From Phaeovulum sp. (GTDB taxonomy: Bacteria; Pseudomonadota; Alphaproteobacteria; Rhodobacterales; Rhodobacteraceae): a stretch of DNA of 64,000 nt. The stretch lies in the NCBI RefSeq assembly GCF_030684035.1, contig NZ_JAUXPI010000020.1, positions 24,503 to 88,502 on the forward strand, read 5' to 3'. The number at the start of each line of letters is the position of its first letter. Position 1 is the stretch's first letter. Made by a program: the position numbers and the translations under genes. Positions 53,705 through 62,342 of the stretch are shown one piece after another. A model generated the notes under the pieces. It made no database searches. It was given only the letters and a program-made list of their open reading frames with translations, and was not told the DNA's origin.

Positions 53705-54066
53705 CCCTTACGGTTCTTGCCGTCGATGACAGCCGCACCATGCGCGACATGCTGAAACTGTCGCTTTCAGAGGCGGGTTTTACGTTGCATCTTGCGGAAG
53801 ACGGCGTGCATGGGCTGGAAGTGCTTGCGGACATTTCGCCCGACGCGATCATTTCCGACATCAACATGCCCCGGCTCGACGGTTTCGGCTTCATCGAGGC
53901 GGTTCGGGCCCAAGCCAAGCATCGCACCACGCCAATTCTCGTGCTGACAACCGAAAGCGCGCCGGAACTGAAGGCCCGCGCGCGCGCTGCAGGTGCCACC
54001 GGCTGGATCGTCAAACCCTTCGATCCGCCGAAACTGGTCAAGGCGCTGCACATGGTTGCAGGCTGA
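53701..54066 (+). CDS. cheY: Chemotaxis response regulator CheY
   Basis: A single receiver domain, 121 residues. The acidic pair is D9 D10, the phosphoacceptor D53 in IISDINMPRLDG, with T83/T84 and K105 (WIVKPFD). It receives phosphate from CheA and would bind the flagellar switch. It lies 10 nt ahead of cheA. Confidence 0.93.
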   Translation: MTLTVLAVDDSRTMRDMLKLSLSEAGFTLHLAEDGVHGLEVLADISPDAIISDINMPRLDGFGFIEAVRAQAKHRTTPILVLTTESAPELKARARAAGATGWIVKPFDPPKLVKALHMVAG

Positions 54067-54076
54067 GGGGGCGCGC

Positions 54077-56176
54077 ATGACACAGGATCCGATGGCAGAA
54101 ATTCGCGCCTCGTTCTTCGTTGAATGCGAGGAACTGCTTGAGCGCCTGCAAGACGCCCTGACGGCGATCGAGGCCGGGGACCACGACCCCGAAACGATCA
54201 ACGTGGTGTTCCGCGCCGTGCATTCGATCAAGGGCGGGGCCGGGGCTTTTGCGCTCTTGCCGCTGGTGGCCTTCGCGCACCGCTTCGAGACCGTGCTTGA
54301 CGCCTTGCGCTCCGGGCAGATGCAGCCCTCGCCCGAGGCGATCAAGCGGTTTTTTCAGGCCGCCGATCTCATGCAAGATCATGTCCGCGCCGCGCGTGAT
54401 GGCACCGCCGGGCCTGCGAACGCCGATGAAGTGTTGCAGGCTCTTGAGGCGCTCGCCGGGCCGCCAGCTGAAAAGCCCTTGGCGGAGGTCGCGGAATTTC
54501 AGCCCTTGGCGCTTGTGCTTGATCTGGATGCTGACCCAGGCATTGCCGACAGCGCAGAACCGCAAACTGCCTGGCAGGTGTTCTTCGCGCCTCATGCGGC
54601 GCTTTACGCCACGGGCAACGAGCCGCTGCACCTGCTGCGCGCGCTCTCGGCGCTTGGCACCGTTGAGACGCGCTGTGCGTATCCGGCGGCACCCGACCTC
54701 ATCGACCTTGACCCGGAAGCGGCGTGGCTCGCCTGGCAGATCACGCTTGCCGGCGAGGTAGGTGTCGATGATATCCGCGAGGTCTTCGACTTTGTGGAGG
54801 GTGTCTGCGCACTCGAAATCGGGCCGGCGGGCGGCACGAATGCTTGCACCCCGGGCGGGCAAACCGAGACGACACAACCCCGGCCTGCCGCACTGCACTT
54901 GCCCGCCGCCGAGGCAGCCCCGGCTCGTGCTTCAGGCCCGCCACCGCAGCCGACACTGGCAGCAAAGGCGGCAGAATCTGCCACCGTGCGGGTCGATCTT
55001 GAACGCATTGACCGCCTGGTGAACCTGGTCGGAGAGTTGGTCATCAATCAGGCGATGCTGGCGCAGAGCGTGGCTGAAGCCGGTCTGGCACCCAGTTCCG
55101 CCGTGGCGAACGGGTTAGAGGCCTTCATGATGCTCACCCGCGATCTTCAGGACAGTGTGATGATGATCCGCGCGCAGCCGGTGAAACCCCTGTTCCAGCG
55201 CATGGCGCGGATCGTGCGCGAGGCGTCGGCGGCAATCGGCAAGGAGGTGCGGCTGCACCCCGAGGGCGAAGCCACCGAGGTGGACAAGACCGTGATCGAG
55301 CGTCTTGCAGACCCGCTCACCCATATGGTGCGCAATGCCGTTGACCACGGTCTTGAAACCCCCGAGGCCCGGCAGCGCGCGGGCAAGCCACGCGAAGGCC
55401 TCGTCACGCTTCGCGCCATGCACCGCGCGGGCCGGGTGCTGATCGAGGTTGAAGATGACGGTGCCGGCATCAACCGCGCCAAGGTGCGGGAAATCGCCAT
55501 CAGCCGCGGCCTGATTGCGGCCGATGCCGTGCTTTCGAATGCCGAGATCGACGCGCTTTTGTTCCTGCCCGGGTTTTCCACCGCCACCACGGTCTCGGCA
55601 CTCTCCGGGCGCGGGGTGGGCATGGATGTGGTGCGGCAGGCGATCCAGTCGCTTGGCGGCAGGGTCACCATCACCTCGGATCCCGGCCTTGGGTCGAAAT
55701 TCTCGATCTCGCTGCCGCTTACGCTTGCCGTGCTCGATGGCATGGTGGTGCAGGTCGCCGGGCAGAAGCTGGTGGTGCCGCTTTCGTCGATTCTCGAAAC
55801 TGCCGCGCTGACGCAAGACGATATCCGCGCGCTCGGGCCGCAGACCCATGTCATTTCCGTGCGCGGCGCAATCGTGCCGCTCTACGATCTTGGCACCGAA
55901 CTCGGTTTCCGCCAACCGCGCAGCAGCTATGACGGCAGCATCGTGCTTTTCTGCGTGCTTGATAACGGAAGCAGCGCCGCGCTTGCCGTCGATGCGATTC
56001 TCGAACAGCGGCAGGTGGTCATCAAGGGCCTGCAAAAGGCTTACGGGCATATTCCCGGCGTTGCCGCGGCAACAATTCTGGGCGATGGCCAGATCGCGCT
56101 GATCCTCGACCCTGCCGACCTGGTGCGCAGCGCCACCGGCCACACCCGCGCTATCGCCCTCGCGCTTGCAGGATGA
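54077..56176 (+). CDS. cheA: Chemotaxis histidine kinase CheA
   Basis: A 699-residue kinase. The Hpt domain has the phosphohistidine in AVHSIKGGAGAF (H49), followed by a linker and a P2-like region (FFAPHAALYATGNEPLHLLRAL). After an Ala/Pro linker come the dimerisation domain (LVNLVGELVINQAML), the N-box MVRNAVDHGLETPEARQRAGKP, G-boxes VEDDGAGIN and SGRGVGMDVV, and a C-terminal CheW-like domain. All catalytic boxes are intact. ATG 54077; overlaps cheW by ATGA. Confidence 0.95.
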   Translation: MTQDPMAEIRASFFVECEELLERLQDALTAIEAGDHDPETINVVFRAVHSIKGGAGAFALLPLVAFAHRFETVLDALRSGQMQPSPEAIKRFFQAADLMQDHVRAARDGTAGPANADEVLQALEALAGPPAEKPLAEVAEFQPLALVLDLDADPGIADSAEPQTAWQVFFAPHAALYATGNEPLHLLRALSALGTVETRCAYPAAPDLIDLDPEAAWLAWQITLAGEVGVDDIREVFDFVEGVCALEIGPAGGTNACTPGGQTETTQPRPAALHLPAAEAAPARASGPPPQPTLAAKAAESATVRVDLERIDRLVNLVGELVINQAMLAQSVAEAGLAPSSAVANGLEAFMMLTRDLQDSVMMIRAQPVKPLFQRMARIVREASAAIGKEVRLHPEGEATEVDKTVIERLADPLTHMVRNAVDHGLETPEARQRAGKPREGLVTLRAMHRAGRVLIEVEDDGAGINRAKVREIAISRGLIAADAVLSNAEIDALLFLPGFSTATTVSALSGRGVGMDVVRQAIQSLGGRVTITSDPGLGSKFSISLPLTLAVLDGMVVQVAGQKLVVPLSSILETAALTQDDIRALGPQTHVISVRGAIVPLYDLGTELGFRQPRSSYDGSIVLFCVLDNGSSAALAVDAILEQRQVVIKGLQKAYGHIPGVAAATILGDGQIALILDPADLVRSATGHTRAIALALAG

Positions 56177-56649
56177 CCCGCATGACAGATCAGATCTTTG
56201 CCAATAGCGCTGCCGAGGTGGAACTCCTCTCCTTCCGCCTTGCCGATCAGGAATACAGCGTCGATATCATGTCGGTGCGCGAGATACGCGGCTGGACCCG
56301 GGCAACCCCGCTGCCGCATGCCCCCGCGCATGTGCGCGGCGTGATCAACCTGCGCGGGACCGTGCTGCCGGTGGTCGATCTTTCAACCCGGCTCGGCATG
56401 GCTCCGGTGGCGGGAGACGCGCGCAATGTCATCATCGTGGTGCAACTGGGCGGGCAGAATGCCGGGCTTCTGGTCGATGCGGTTTCCGATATCGTGGCGG
56501 TGCCGCGCGCCGCGCTGCGGCCGCCGCCCGACCTTGCCGCCGACGCGGCGCATAACTTCATTTCGGCGCTTACCATTCTTGATGGCCGCATGATCCGGGT
56601 GCTCAACCTTGCCGCAGTCCTGCCCGATGCCACGGTGGAGGCTGCATGA
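56173..56649 (+). CDS. cheW: Chemotaxis adaptor CheW
   Basis: A 158-residue adaptor that couples receptors to CheA. The SH3-like fold has LLSFRLADQEYSVDIMSVREIRGW, HVRGVINLRGTVLPVVDLSTRLG and NAGLLVDAVSDIVAV. It overlaps cheA and cheR by ATGA on both sides, so it is strongly coupled. Confidence 0.94.
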   Translation: MTRMTDQIFANSAAEVELLSFRLADQEYSVDIMSVREIRGWTRATPLPHAPAHVRGVINLRGTVLPVVDLSTRLGMAPVAGDARNVIIVVQLGGQNAGLLVDAVSDIVAVPRAALRPPPDLAADAAHNFISALTILDGRMIRVLNLAAVLPDATVEAA

Positions 56650-57524
56650 GCATTGCAGCTTCGCTTGCCGGGGCTCTGGCCCCTCCCGACGCCGCCGAGC
56701 TTGCGGAGATTGCCCGGCTGGTGCGCGAGGGCTCGGGCATCGTGATCGGCGCGGGCAAGGCGAGCATGGTCCAATCGCGGCTGGCAAAGCGGCTGCGGGC
56801 GCTCGGGCTGAAGGATTTCCGCAGTTACCTTGCGCTCCTCAACGCCCCCGAGGGGGGCGACGAACGCCGCCGGATGCTTTCGGCGCTGACCACGAATGTC
56901 ACCCATTTCTTCCGCGAGAGCCACCATTTCGAGCAACTGCGCGCAACCGTCCTGCCGCCGCTGATTGCCCGGGCGCGCGCCGGTGGCGCGGTGCGGATCT
57001 GGTCGGCGGGCTGTTCCAGCGGCGAGGAACCCTATTCCATCGCGATGCTGCTGTGCGACATGGCCGACGATATCGCCGGCCTCGATATCCGCATACTGGC
57101 AACCGATATCGACCGCGAAATGACCGCGCTTGGCCGCGCCGCGCGCTATGCCGCCGCCGCAGCCGAAACCGTGCCTGCGGCGCTTGCAAGGCGCTTCATC
57201 GCGGCGGTGGGCGACCGTGTGGTTCTGCGTGACCCACCGCGCAGCCTGGTCAGCTTTCGCGAGCTGAACCTGCATTCCGCCTGGCCGATGCGCGGCGGCT
57301 TTGACATCATCTTCTGCCGCAACGTGGCAATCTACTTCGACACGCCCACGCAAGATGCGCTTTGGCTGCGGCTGGAAGCGGCGCTAAGGCCCGGCGGCTG
57401 GCTGTTTCTCGGGCATTCGGAGCGGTTGCCTGTCGGCGATCCGACCCGTCTTTCCTCCCAGGGCATCACCAGCTACCGACTGCCCGTAGCAGCCCCCGAC
57501 CCGGAGCAACCGCCATGGCACTGA
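56646..57524 (+). CDS. cheR: Chemotaxis methyltransferase CheR
   Basis: A SAM-dependent glutamate methyltransferase for receptors, 292 residues. The N-terminal helical domain includes TTNVTHFFRESHHFEQL; the SAM site is IWSAGCSSGEEPYSIAML, followed by LATDIDREMTALGRAARY and FDIIFCRNVAIYFD. It overlaps the second cheY by 10 nt. No chemoreceptor gene lies in the window. Confidence 0.94.
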   Translation: MSIAASLAGALAPPDAAELAEIARLVREGSGIVIGAGKASMVQSRLAKRLRALGLKDFRSYLALLNAPEGGDERRRMLSALTTNVTHFFRESHHFEQLRATVLPPLIARARAGGAVRIWSAGCSSGEEPYSIAMLLCDMADDIAGLDIRILATDIDREMTALGRAARYAAAAAETVPAALARRFIAAVGDRVVLRDPPRSLVSFRELNLHSAWPMRGGFDIIFCRNVAIYFDTPTQDALWLRLEAALRPGGWLFLGHSERLPVGDPTRLSSQGITSYRLPVAAPDPEQPPWH

Positions 57525-57901
57525 GGGATCAGTTGCGCATTCTGGTGGTGGACGACATGTCCACCAGCCGCGGCCTGATCATGCAGGCGCTCGACAGCAT
57601 GGGCGTGCTCCAGGTGAGCTATGCCATCGACGGGCCGGGGGCGCTGGCGGCGCAGGAGAAAAGCCCGGTGCATCTGGTGATTTCCGATTTCAACATGCCG
57701 GGCATGGACGGCTTGCAGCTGTTGCAGGCGCTGCGCGCCAACCCGCGCAGCCGCGGCATCGGCTTCATCCTGATCACCGGGCGCGCGGATCGCGAGATCA
57801 TCGAGGGCGGGCACAAACTCGGCATGAACAACTATTTGCACAAGCCGTTTACCCCGACAGACCTGCGCAGTTGCATCGAGGCGGTGGTGGGGCGGCTGTG
57901 A
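57515..57901 (+). CDS. cheY: Second CheY-like response regulator
   Basis: A 128-residue single receiver domain. D13 D14, phosphoacceptor D58 in LVISDFNMPGMDG, and the terminal lysine in YLHKPFTP. Alphaproteobacterial clusters often have two CheYs, one acting as a phosphate sink or brake. Its stop overlaps the GTG start of the next gene. Confidence 0.92.
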   Translation: MALRDQLRILVVDDMSTSRGLIMQALDSMGVLQVSYAIDGPGALAAQEKSPVHLVISDFNMPGMDGLQLLQALRANPRSRGIGFILITGRADREIIEGGHKLGMNNYLHKPFTPTDLRSCIEAVVGRL

Positions 57902-58287
57902 GCGGGAACCGGAATTTCGCGCAGGCGGCGGGACACCAGATTGCGCTCGGCGCGCTTTGCGACCGTGTCGGGGAAGAGCTCTTGCAACTGGCTGCGCTCT
58001 CGGCCGTGGTGCAGCAGGCGCTGTCGCTGTTTCATTTTGTCGAACACACCGATGCGGCGGCAATTCGCGGATTGCAAGGCATCGACCGCATTACCCAGTC
58101 GCTCGACGATCTTGCGCGCCTTGTCCAGGCACTGGCAGAACAGGTTCCGCCCGATCAGCGGTTGCAGATCGGCCCGCTGCTCGCCGGGCTGCGACTGCAC
58201 GAGTTGCAAACCCGGCTCGGGATCGACGCAGCGCCTGCCCCGCAGGTTCCGTGCGTGCTTGCCCCGGGGGAAATCCACTGGCTCTGA
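57898..58287 (+). CDS. Unknown 129-residue protein of the che operon
   Basis: I do not recognise the family. It starts with GTG overlapping the cheY stop (GTGA), so it belongs to the operon. The sequence is largely helical: LGALCDRVGEELLQLAALSAVVQQALSLFHFVE, then IDRITQSLDDLARLVQALAEQV, then a GPLLAGLRLHELQTRL helix and a Pro-rich end. Its place suggests a phosphatase-, Hpt- or scaffold-like partner, but no CheZ or CheC/X signature is present. It is soluble, cytoplasmic. Confidence 0.7.
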   Translation: MSGNRNFAQAAGHQIALGALCDRVGEELLQLAALSAVVQQALSLFHFVEHTDAAAIRGLQGIDRITQSLDDLARLVQALAEQVPPDQRLQIGPLLAGLRLHELQTRLGIDAAPAPQVPCVLAPGEIHWL

Positions 58288-58384
58288 GCCTCGGCTAGCA
58301 ACCGGCCGGTCCGCTTCACACGGCAACCGCTAGGCGCGCCACCTTGGGTGTTTCAGGGTTTGTCGGGCAAGGGTTGCGCAAGCT

Positions 58385-59428
58385 TCACACCGCCATCCCC
58401 CGCTGAACCGCCAGCGCTTCACCGCGGGTCAGCGCAAGAATTTGCCGTGCCATATCGGCAATTGGCACTGCGGCCTCGGCGGCCCCAATGTGGAGCGCGG
58501 CGCGCGGCATTCCGAACACCACGGAGCTCGCTTCGTCCTGGGCAAGGCAGCGCGCTCCATTCTGGCGCAGCCGCAACATCGCGGCGGCACCATCGCGCCC
58601 CATGCCGGTCAGGAGCACGCTCAGGCACATTGGCGCGAGCGGCAGGGCGCTATCGAACAGAACATCGACCGAAGGGCGGTGCCCGTTCACCGGCTCGGCG
58701 CTGATCAGTCTGCAACGTGGCGGCGTGGCGGCCGCCAGCGCCAGGTGGTAGGCACCGCCGGGGGCAAGATAGACATGACCCGGCTCGATCGGCATCCCGT
58801 CTTCAGCCAGGAGCACGCGCGGCGCGAATTTTTGCGCAAGCCGCGCCGCAAAGCTGGCAAGAAAGCTCGGTGGCATATGCTGGGTGATGAGCGTTGGCGG
58901 GCAGTGCGCCGGGTAGCCCGCAAGCAGAGTTTCCAGCGCGTCAACCCCGCCGGTCGAGGCACCGATCAGCACCAGACGCCCATTCCAGCTGTAATCGGCC
59001 GGCGGAGCGGCTGTTGCGCGCGCACCAGCGCCATGCAGCCGCGCTTTTGCCGCCATGACCAGTATGTCGGGAAGGTGTTCAAAGCTTGCCGCAAGCGCGC
59101 TGCCGCCACCCTTGCCGATGCATTCGACAGCCCCGAGCGAAAGCGCCTCAAGCGCTGCGGCCCCGCCGCGCTCGGTCAGCGTCGATACCATGACCACCGG
59201 CATCGGCCTGAGGCGCATCAGTTTTTCGAGGAACGCAAGCCCGTCCATCCTCGGCATCTCGACATCAAGGGTCAGGACGTCGGGATTGAGCGCCTTGATC
59301 TTTTCGCGCGCCTCGAAAGCATCGGATGCCTCGCCGACAACGGTCAGGCGCGGGTCCCCGCCAATGCGCGCCCGGATCAGGCGGCGGATGGTGGGTGAAT
59401 CATCAACGATCAGAACACGGACGGGCAC
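58385..59428 (-). CDS. cheB: Chemotaxis protein-glutamate methylesterase CheB
   Basis: A two-domain enzyme, 347 residues, that removes receptor methyl groups. The receiver has D9/D10 and phosphoacceptor D55 in VLTLDVEMPRMDG; the esterase triad is Ser in LIGASTGGVDAL, His in ITQHMPPSF and Asp in LLTGMGRDGAAAM. It starts with GTG 59428 (weak ribosome site). It faces the che operon from the opposite strand, with only about 100 nt between the ends, so it is expressed separately. Confidence 0.93.
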   Translation of the reverse strand: MPVRVLIVDDSPTIRRLIRARIGGDPRLTVVGEASDAFEAREKIKALNPDVLTLDVEMPRMDGLAFLEKLMRLRPMPVVMVSTLTERGGAAALEALSLGAVECIGKGGGSALAASFEHLPDILVMAAKARLHGAGARATAAPPADYSWNGRLVLIGASTGGVDALETLLAGYPAHCPPTLITQHMPPSFLASFAARLAQKFAPRVLLAEDGMPIEPGHVYLAPGGAYHLALAAATPPRCRLISAEPVNGHRPSVDVLFDSALPLAPMCLSVLLTGMGRDGAAAMLRLRQNGARCLAQDEASSVVFGMPRAALHIGAAEAAVPIADMARQILALTRGEALAVQRGMAV

Positions 59429-59712
59429 AAAATCTGCTTTCGATGGTTTGCGTGAGGGCGGGCGGGAAAGCGTGCTTCGCAATTCTCGCAACCAAGGCCG
59501 GCCGGAATTGCGATGCCGGCGCTGCCGCCGATGATCGGGGGCCGCGAGCAGCGGCGCGCGGCGGCTGCGGGTGTCGGCTTGTTCGGCGATGGCAACAAGA
59601 CCTCCTGAGCACCTTGGACGCGGCACGCGGGCAGGACTTGCCCATGTTGCAACCATTGCCGCGCTCAGGCGAGCTTTGCCGAGACTGTTGAAGAAAGGCT
59701 TAAGGCCTGCCG

Positions 59713-60489
59713 CTACCAGCGGCCGGTGAAGGCCGCAAGCATCAGGCCCGCGCGCCGTGCAAACTCCGAGGGTGCAAGCCTGCCTTCGGCGACCCGCTCC
59801 GGCGCGGCAGCGGCGCGGCGAAGCACGCCACGGGCAAGCCAGCCCGAAAACAGCGCCGGTGCCGCGTTGCGCGGCAGCGCAGCGCGCGCCTTTCGCGCAG
59901 CGGCGATGCGCGCAAGCCCCGCAAGCGCCTGCGCTTGCACGCTTTCCGCCGCCGGTTCCGGCAAAGGTTGCAGGCCGCGCCGTGACAGTTCCGGCACCGC
60001 AAGAAGCCAGTTTGCCGATCCCGCGCCAAAGGCGAAATCGCGCACCACGGGTTCGGCCGCGACCGGGGCACCAAGCGCCAGCGCCGCCGCCCACATCAGG
60101 TTCCCCGAAGTGGCGTCGAGATGGGCCGCAAGCGCCTCGGCCGAAGCAAATCCCTCGCGCCAGCACATGCAGCGCTGCGCTTCGGCCAGCGCCGCAAGCG
60201 GCACCGCAAGCGCCGGGGTCTCGGCCAACAGCGGGGCCAGGGCCTGCAACACTTCATGCTGCGGCGCAGCTTTGCCCTTTGCCAGATCGCCCAGCGCATC
60301 GACCCACCATTGCAGCCGCATCTCGGCCACCAGCGGCTCTGACGAGGCCCAAGGTGCTCGCGCCAGTTGCAGATTGAGCGCATAGATCGGCCAGAGCTGC
60401 GGCCGCGCGGCGGCGGGGGCCGCGAGCGTGGCGGCAAATCGGTCCGGGTCGTGCTGGCGGACGAGTTCGGCGCAGGCGCGCTGGCTCAT
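59713..60489 (-). CDS. Squalene/phytoene synthase family protein
   Basis: A 258-residue protein of the COG1562 family. ALNLQLARAPWASSEPLVAEMRLQWWVDAL is the characteristic opening; SANWLLAVPELSRRG and GLARIAAARKARAALPRNAAPAL follow. The Asp-rich DxxxD motifs of true phytoene or squalene synthases are not intact: the first reads WWVDALGD and the second is absent. It resembles the NDUFAF6-type members that assist respiratory complex I assembly, so a prenyl-synthase reaction is doubtful. ATG 60489. About 284 nt on its 3' side, up to the cheB start at 59428, hold nothing I recognise. Confidence 0.75.
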   Translation of the reverse strand: MSQRACAELVRQHDPDRFAATLAAPAAARPQLWPIYALNLQLARAPWASSEPLVAEMRLQWWVDALGDLAKGKAAPQHEVLQALAPLLAETPALAVPLAALAEAQRCMCWREGFASAEALAAHLDATSGNLMWAAALALGAPVAAEPVVRDFAFGAGSANWLLAVPELSRRGLQPLPEPAAESVQAQALAGLARIAAARKARAALPRNAAPALFSGWLARGVLRRAAAAPERVAEGRLAPSEFARRAGLMLAAFTGRW

Positions 60490-60595
60490 CGCGCACCCAC
60501 CCGGCGCAAGATCCCCCCAGCGGGCGGGGATGCGCCCTGGCGCGGCCCGCACCGCCGCAACCCACTGTAACGCGTGAAAAAGGCTTCGCTTGCTA

Positions 60596-62218
60596 TCACG
60601 CCGGGGCCACCCCGTCGCGCAGCAGTTTCCAGACCATCGCATCCAAGAGCGCCTCGAAGCTTGCATCGACTATGTTGGGCGAGACGCCGACGGTGGACCA
60701 GCGCCGCCCCTGCCCGTCTTCGCTGTCGATGATGACCCGGGTCACCGCCTCGGTTCCGCCCTGGGTGATGCGCACCTTGAAATCCACCAGCTTCATGTCG
60801 TCGATGCAGGCCTGATAGGGGCCGAGATCCTTGGCCAGTGCCTTGGCCAGCGCGTTGACCGGGCCACGGTCGGAACCCGCCGCATCCATGCTTTCGGAAA
60901 CCGAAAGCATCTTTTGCCCGCCGATCTTCACCACCACCACGGCCTCGGAAAGGCTCACCATGCGGTCATACTTGTTCTTGCGCCGCTCGACCGTCACCCG
61001 GTAGCGCTTGACCTCGAAGAAATCGGGCAAAAGCCCGAGTTCGCGCCGTGCCACCAGTTCGAAACTGGCCTGCGCGCCGTCATAGGCGTAGCCTTGGTCT
61101 TCGCGCTCCTTCACCACATCAAGGATGCGCGCGAGCCTCGGGTCACGCGGGTCGGCGACGATCCCTGCGCCAGCAAGCTGCGCCCGCAGGTTCGATTGCC
61201 CCGCCTGATTGCTCATCGGAATGAGCCGCGCGTTGCCGACCAGCGCGGGGTCGATATGTTCATAGGTGCCGGGGTCTTTCAGCACCGCGCTGGCGTGCAA
61301 CCCGCCCTTGTGCGCGAAGGCGCTGGCCCCGACGTAGGGTGCCGAGCGCAGCGGCACCCGGTTGAGAATGTCATCCAGCATCCGGCTGAGCCGCACCATC
61401 CCGGCAAGCGAGGCCGTGCTGATACCGGTCTCATAGCGGCTGGCATAGGGTTCCTTGAGCAGCAGGCTCGGGATCAGGGTCGTGAGGTTGGCATTGCCGC
61501 AGCGCTCGCCAAGGCCGTTGAGCGTGCCCTGCACCTGCCGCGCCCCGGCGTCGATTGCCGCCAGCGAATTGGCCACCGCATTGCCGGTATCATCGTGGCA
61601 ATGAATGCCGAGCCGGTCACCGGGAATGCCCGCCGCGATCACCTCGGCCACCACCCGGCCCACTTCGGCGGGCAGCGTGCCGCCGTTGGTATCGCAAAGC
61701 ACGATCCAGCGCGCGCCGCCTTCCCGGGCCGCGTGCAGGCAGGAAAGCGCATAGCCGGGGTCGGCCCGGTAGCCATCAAAGAAATGCTCCGCGTCAAACA
61801 GCGCCTCGCGCCCCGCCGCCACCACATGCGCGATGCTCTCGGCGATTGCATCGCGGTTGTCGGGCAGGCTGACACCAAGCGCGGTCTTCACCTGATAGGG
61901 ATGGGTCTTGCCGACAAGGCACACCGCCGGGCTGCGCGCGTTCAGCACCGCCGCCAGCACATCGTCGTTTGCCGCCGAGCGCCCGACCCGCTTGGTCATG
62001 CCGAAGGCGGTGAAGGTGGCGCGCGTCTCTGGGCGGCTTTCGAAAAACTCCGAGTCGGTCGGGTTCGCCCCCGGCCAGCCGCCCTCGATATAGTCCACGC
62101 CCAAAGCATCGAGCGCCTGCGCGATATGCAGCTTTTCAGCCACCGAGAATTGCACGCCCTGCGTCTGCTGGCCGTCGCGCAGCGTGGTGTCGAACAGGTA
62201 GAGGCGGGATTTGGTCAT
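60596..62218 (-). CDS. cimA: (R)-citramalate synthase
   Basis: A 540-residue HMGL-like enzyme that condenses pyruvate and acetyl-CoA to citramalate, giving a threonine-independent entry to isoleucine. DTTLRDGQQTQGVQFS at the N-terminus is the catalytic site, VLCDTNGG the middle segment, and GIHCHDDTGNAVANSL the metal-binding helix. The C-terminal LeuA-type regulatory domain (ADPRDPRLARILDVVKERED to the end) suggests isoleucine feedback. The DTTLRDGEQ-like site with Gln is as in CimA of this group. The neighbour is cysS, on the same strand upstream. Confidence 0.92.
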   Translation of the reverse strand: MTKSRLYLFDTTLRDGQQTQGVQFSVAEKLHIAQALDALGVDYIEGGWPGANPTDSEFFESRPETRATFTAFGMTKRVGRSAANDDVLAAVLNARSPAVCLVGKTHPYQVKTALGVSLPDNRDAIAESIAHVVAAGREALFDAEHFFDGYRADPGYALSCLHAAREGGARWIVLCDTNGGTLPAEVGRVVAEVIAAGIPGDRLGIHCHDDTGNAVANSLAAIDAGARQVQGTLNGLGERCGNANLTTLIPSLLLKEPYASRYETGISTASLAGMVRLSRMLDDILNRVPLRSAPYVGASAFAHKGGLHASAVLKDPGTYEHIDPALVGNARLIPMSNQAGQSNLRAQLAGAGIVADPRDPRLARILDVVKEREDQGYAYDGAQASFELVARRELGLLPDFFEVKRYRVTVERRKNKYDRMVSLSEAVVVVKIGGQKMLSVSESMDAAGSDRGPVNALAKALAKDLGPYQACIDDMKLVDFKVRITQGGTEAVTRVIIDSEDGQGRRWSTVGVSPNIVDASFEALLDAMVWKLLRDGVAPA

Positions 62219-62243
62219 TAGCCTGCCTCCGCGCCACTGTTTC

Positions 62244-62262
62244 GCCCGGCGGCACGCCGGGC
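62244..62262. other. GC-rich hairpin between cysS and cimA
   Basis: GCCCGGCG/CGCCGGGC, an 8-bp perfect stem with a GCA loop. It is followed by long C- and G-runs to about 62340. It has no U-tract. It may mark the end of cysS or a dispersed GC-rich element; a related GC-rich stretch appears at 19600-19630. Confidence 0.35.
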
Positions 62263-62342
62263 AGCGCCCGAACCGCCCCCCCGGGGCGGGCGCTTCTCGC
62301 CCCCCCCGGCGGTCCGGGGGCTGCCCTCTGCTGCGAGGGGGG

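Noticed and set aside
59429..59712. Extended N-terminus of cheB over the intergenic region
   Set aside because: The open frame continues to 60166 only as a shadow; the receiver domain clearly begins at the GTG at 59428.
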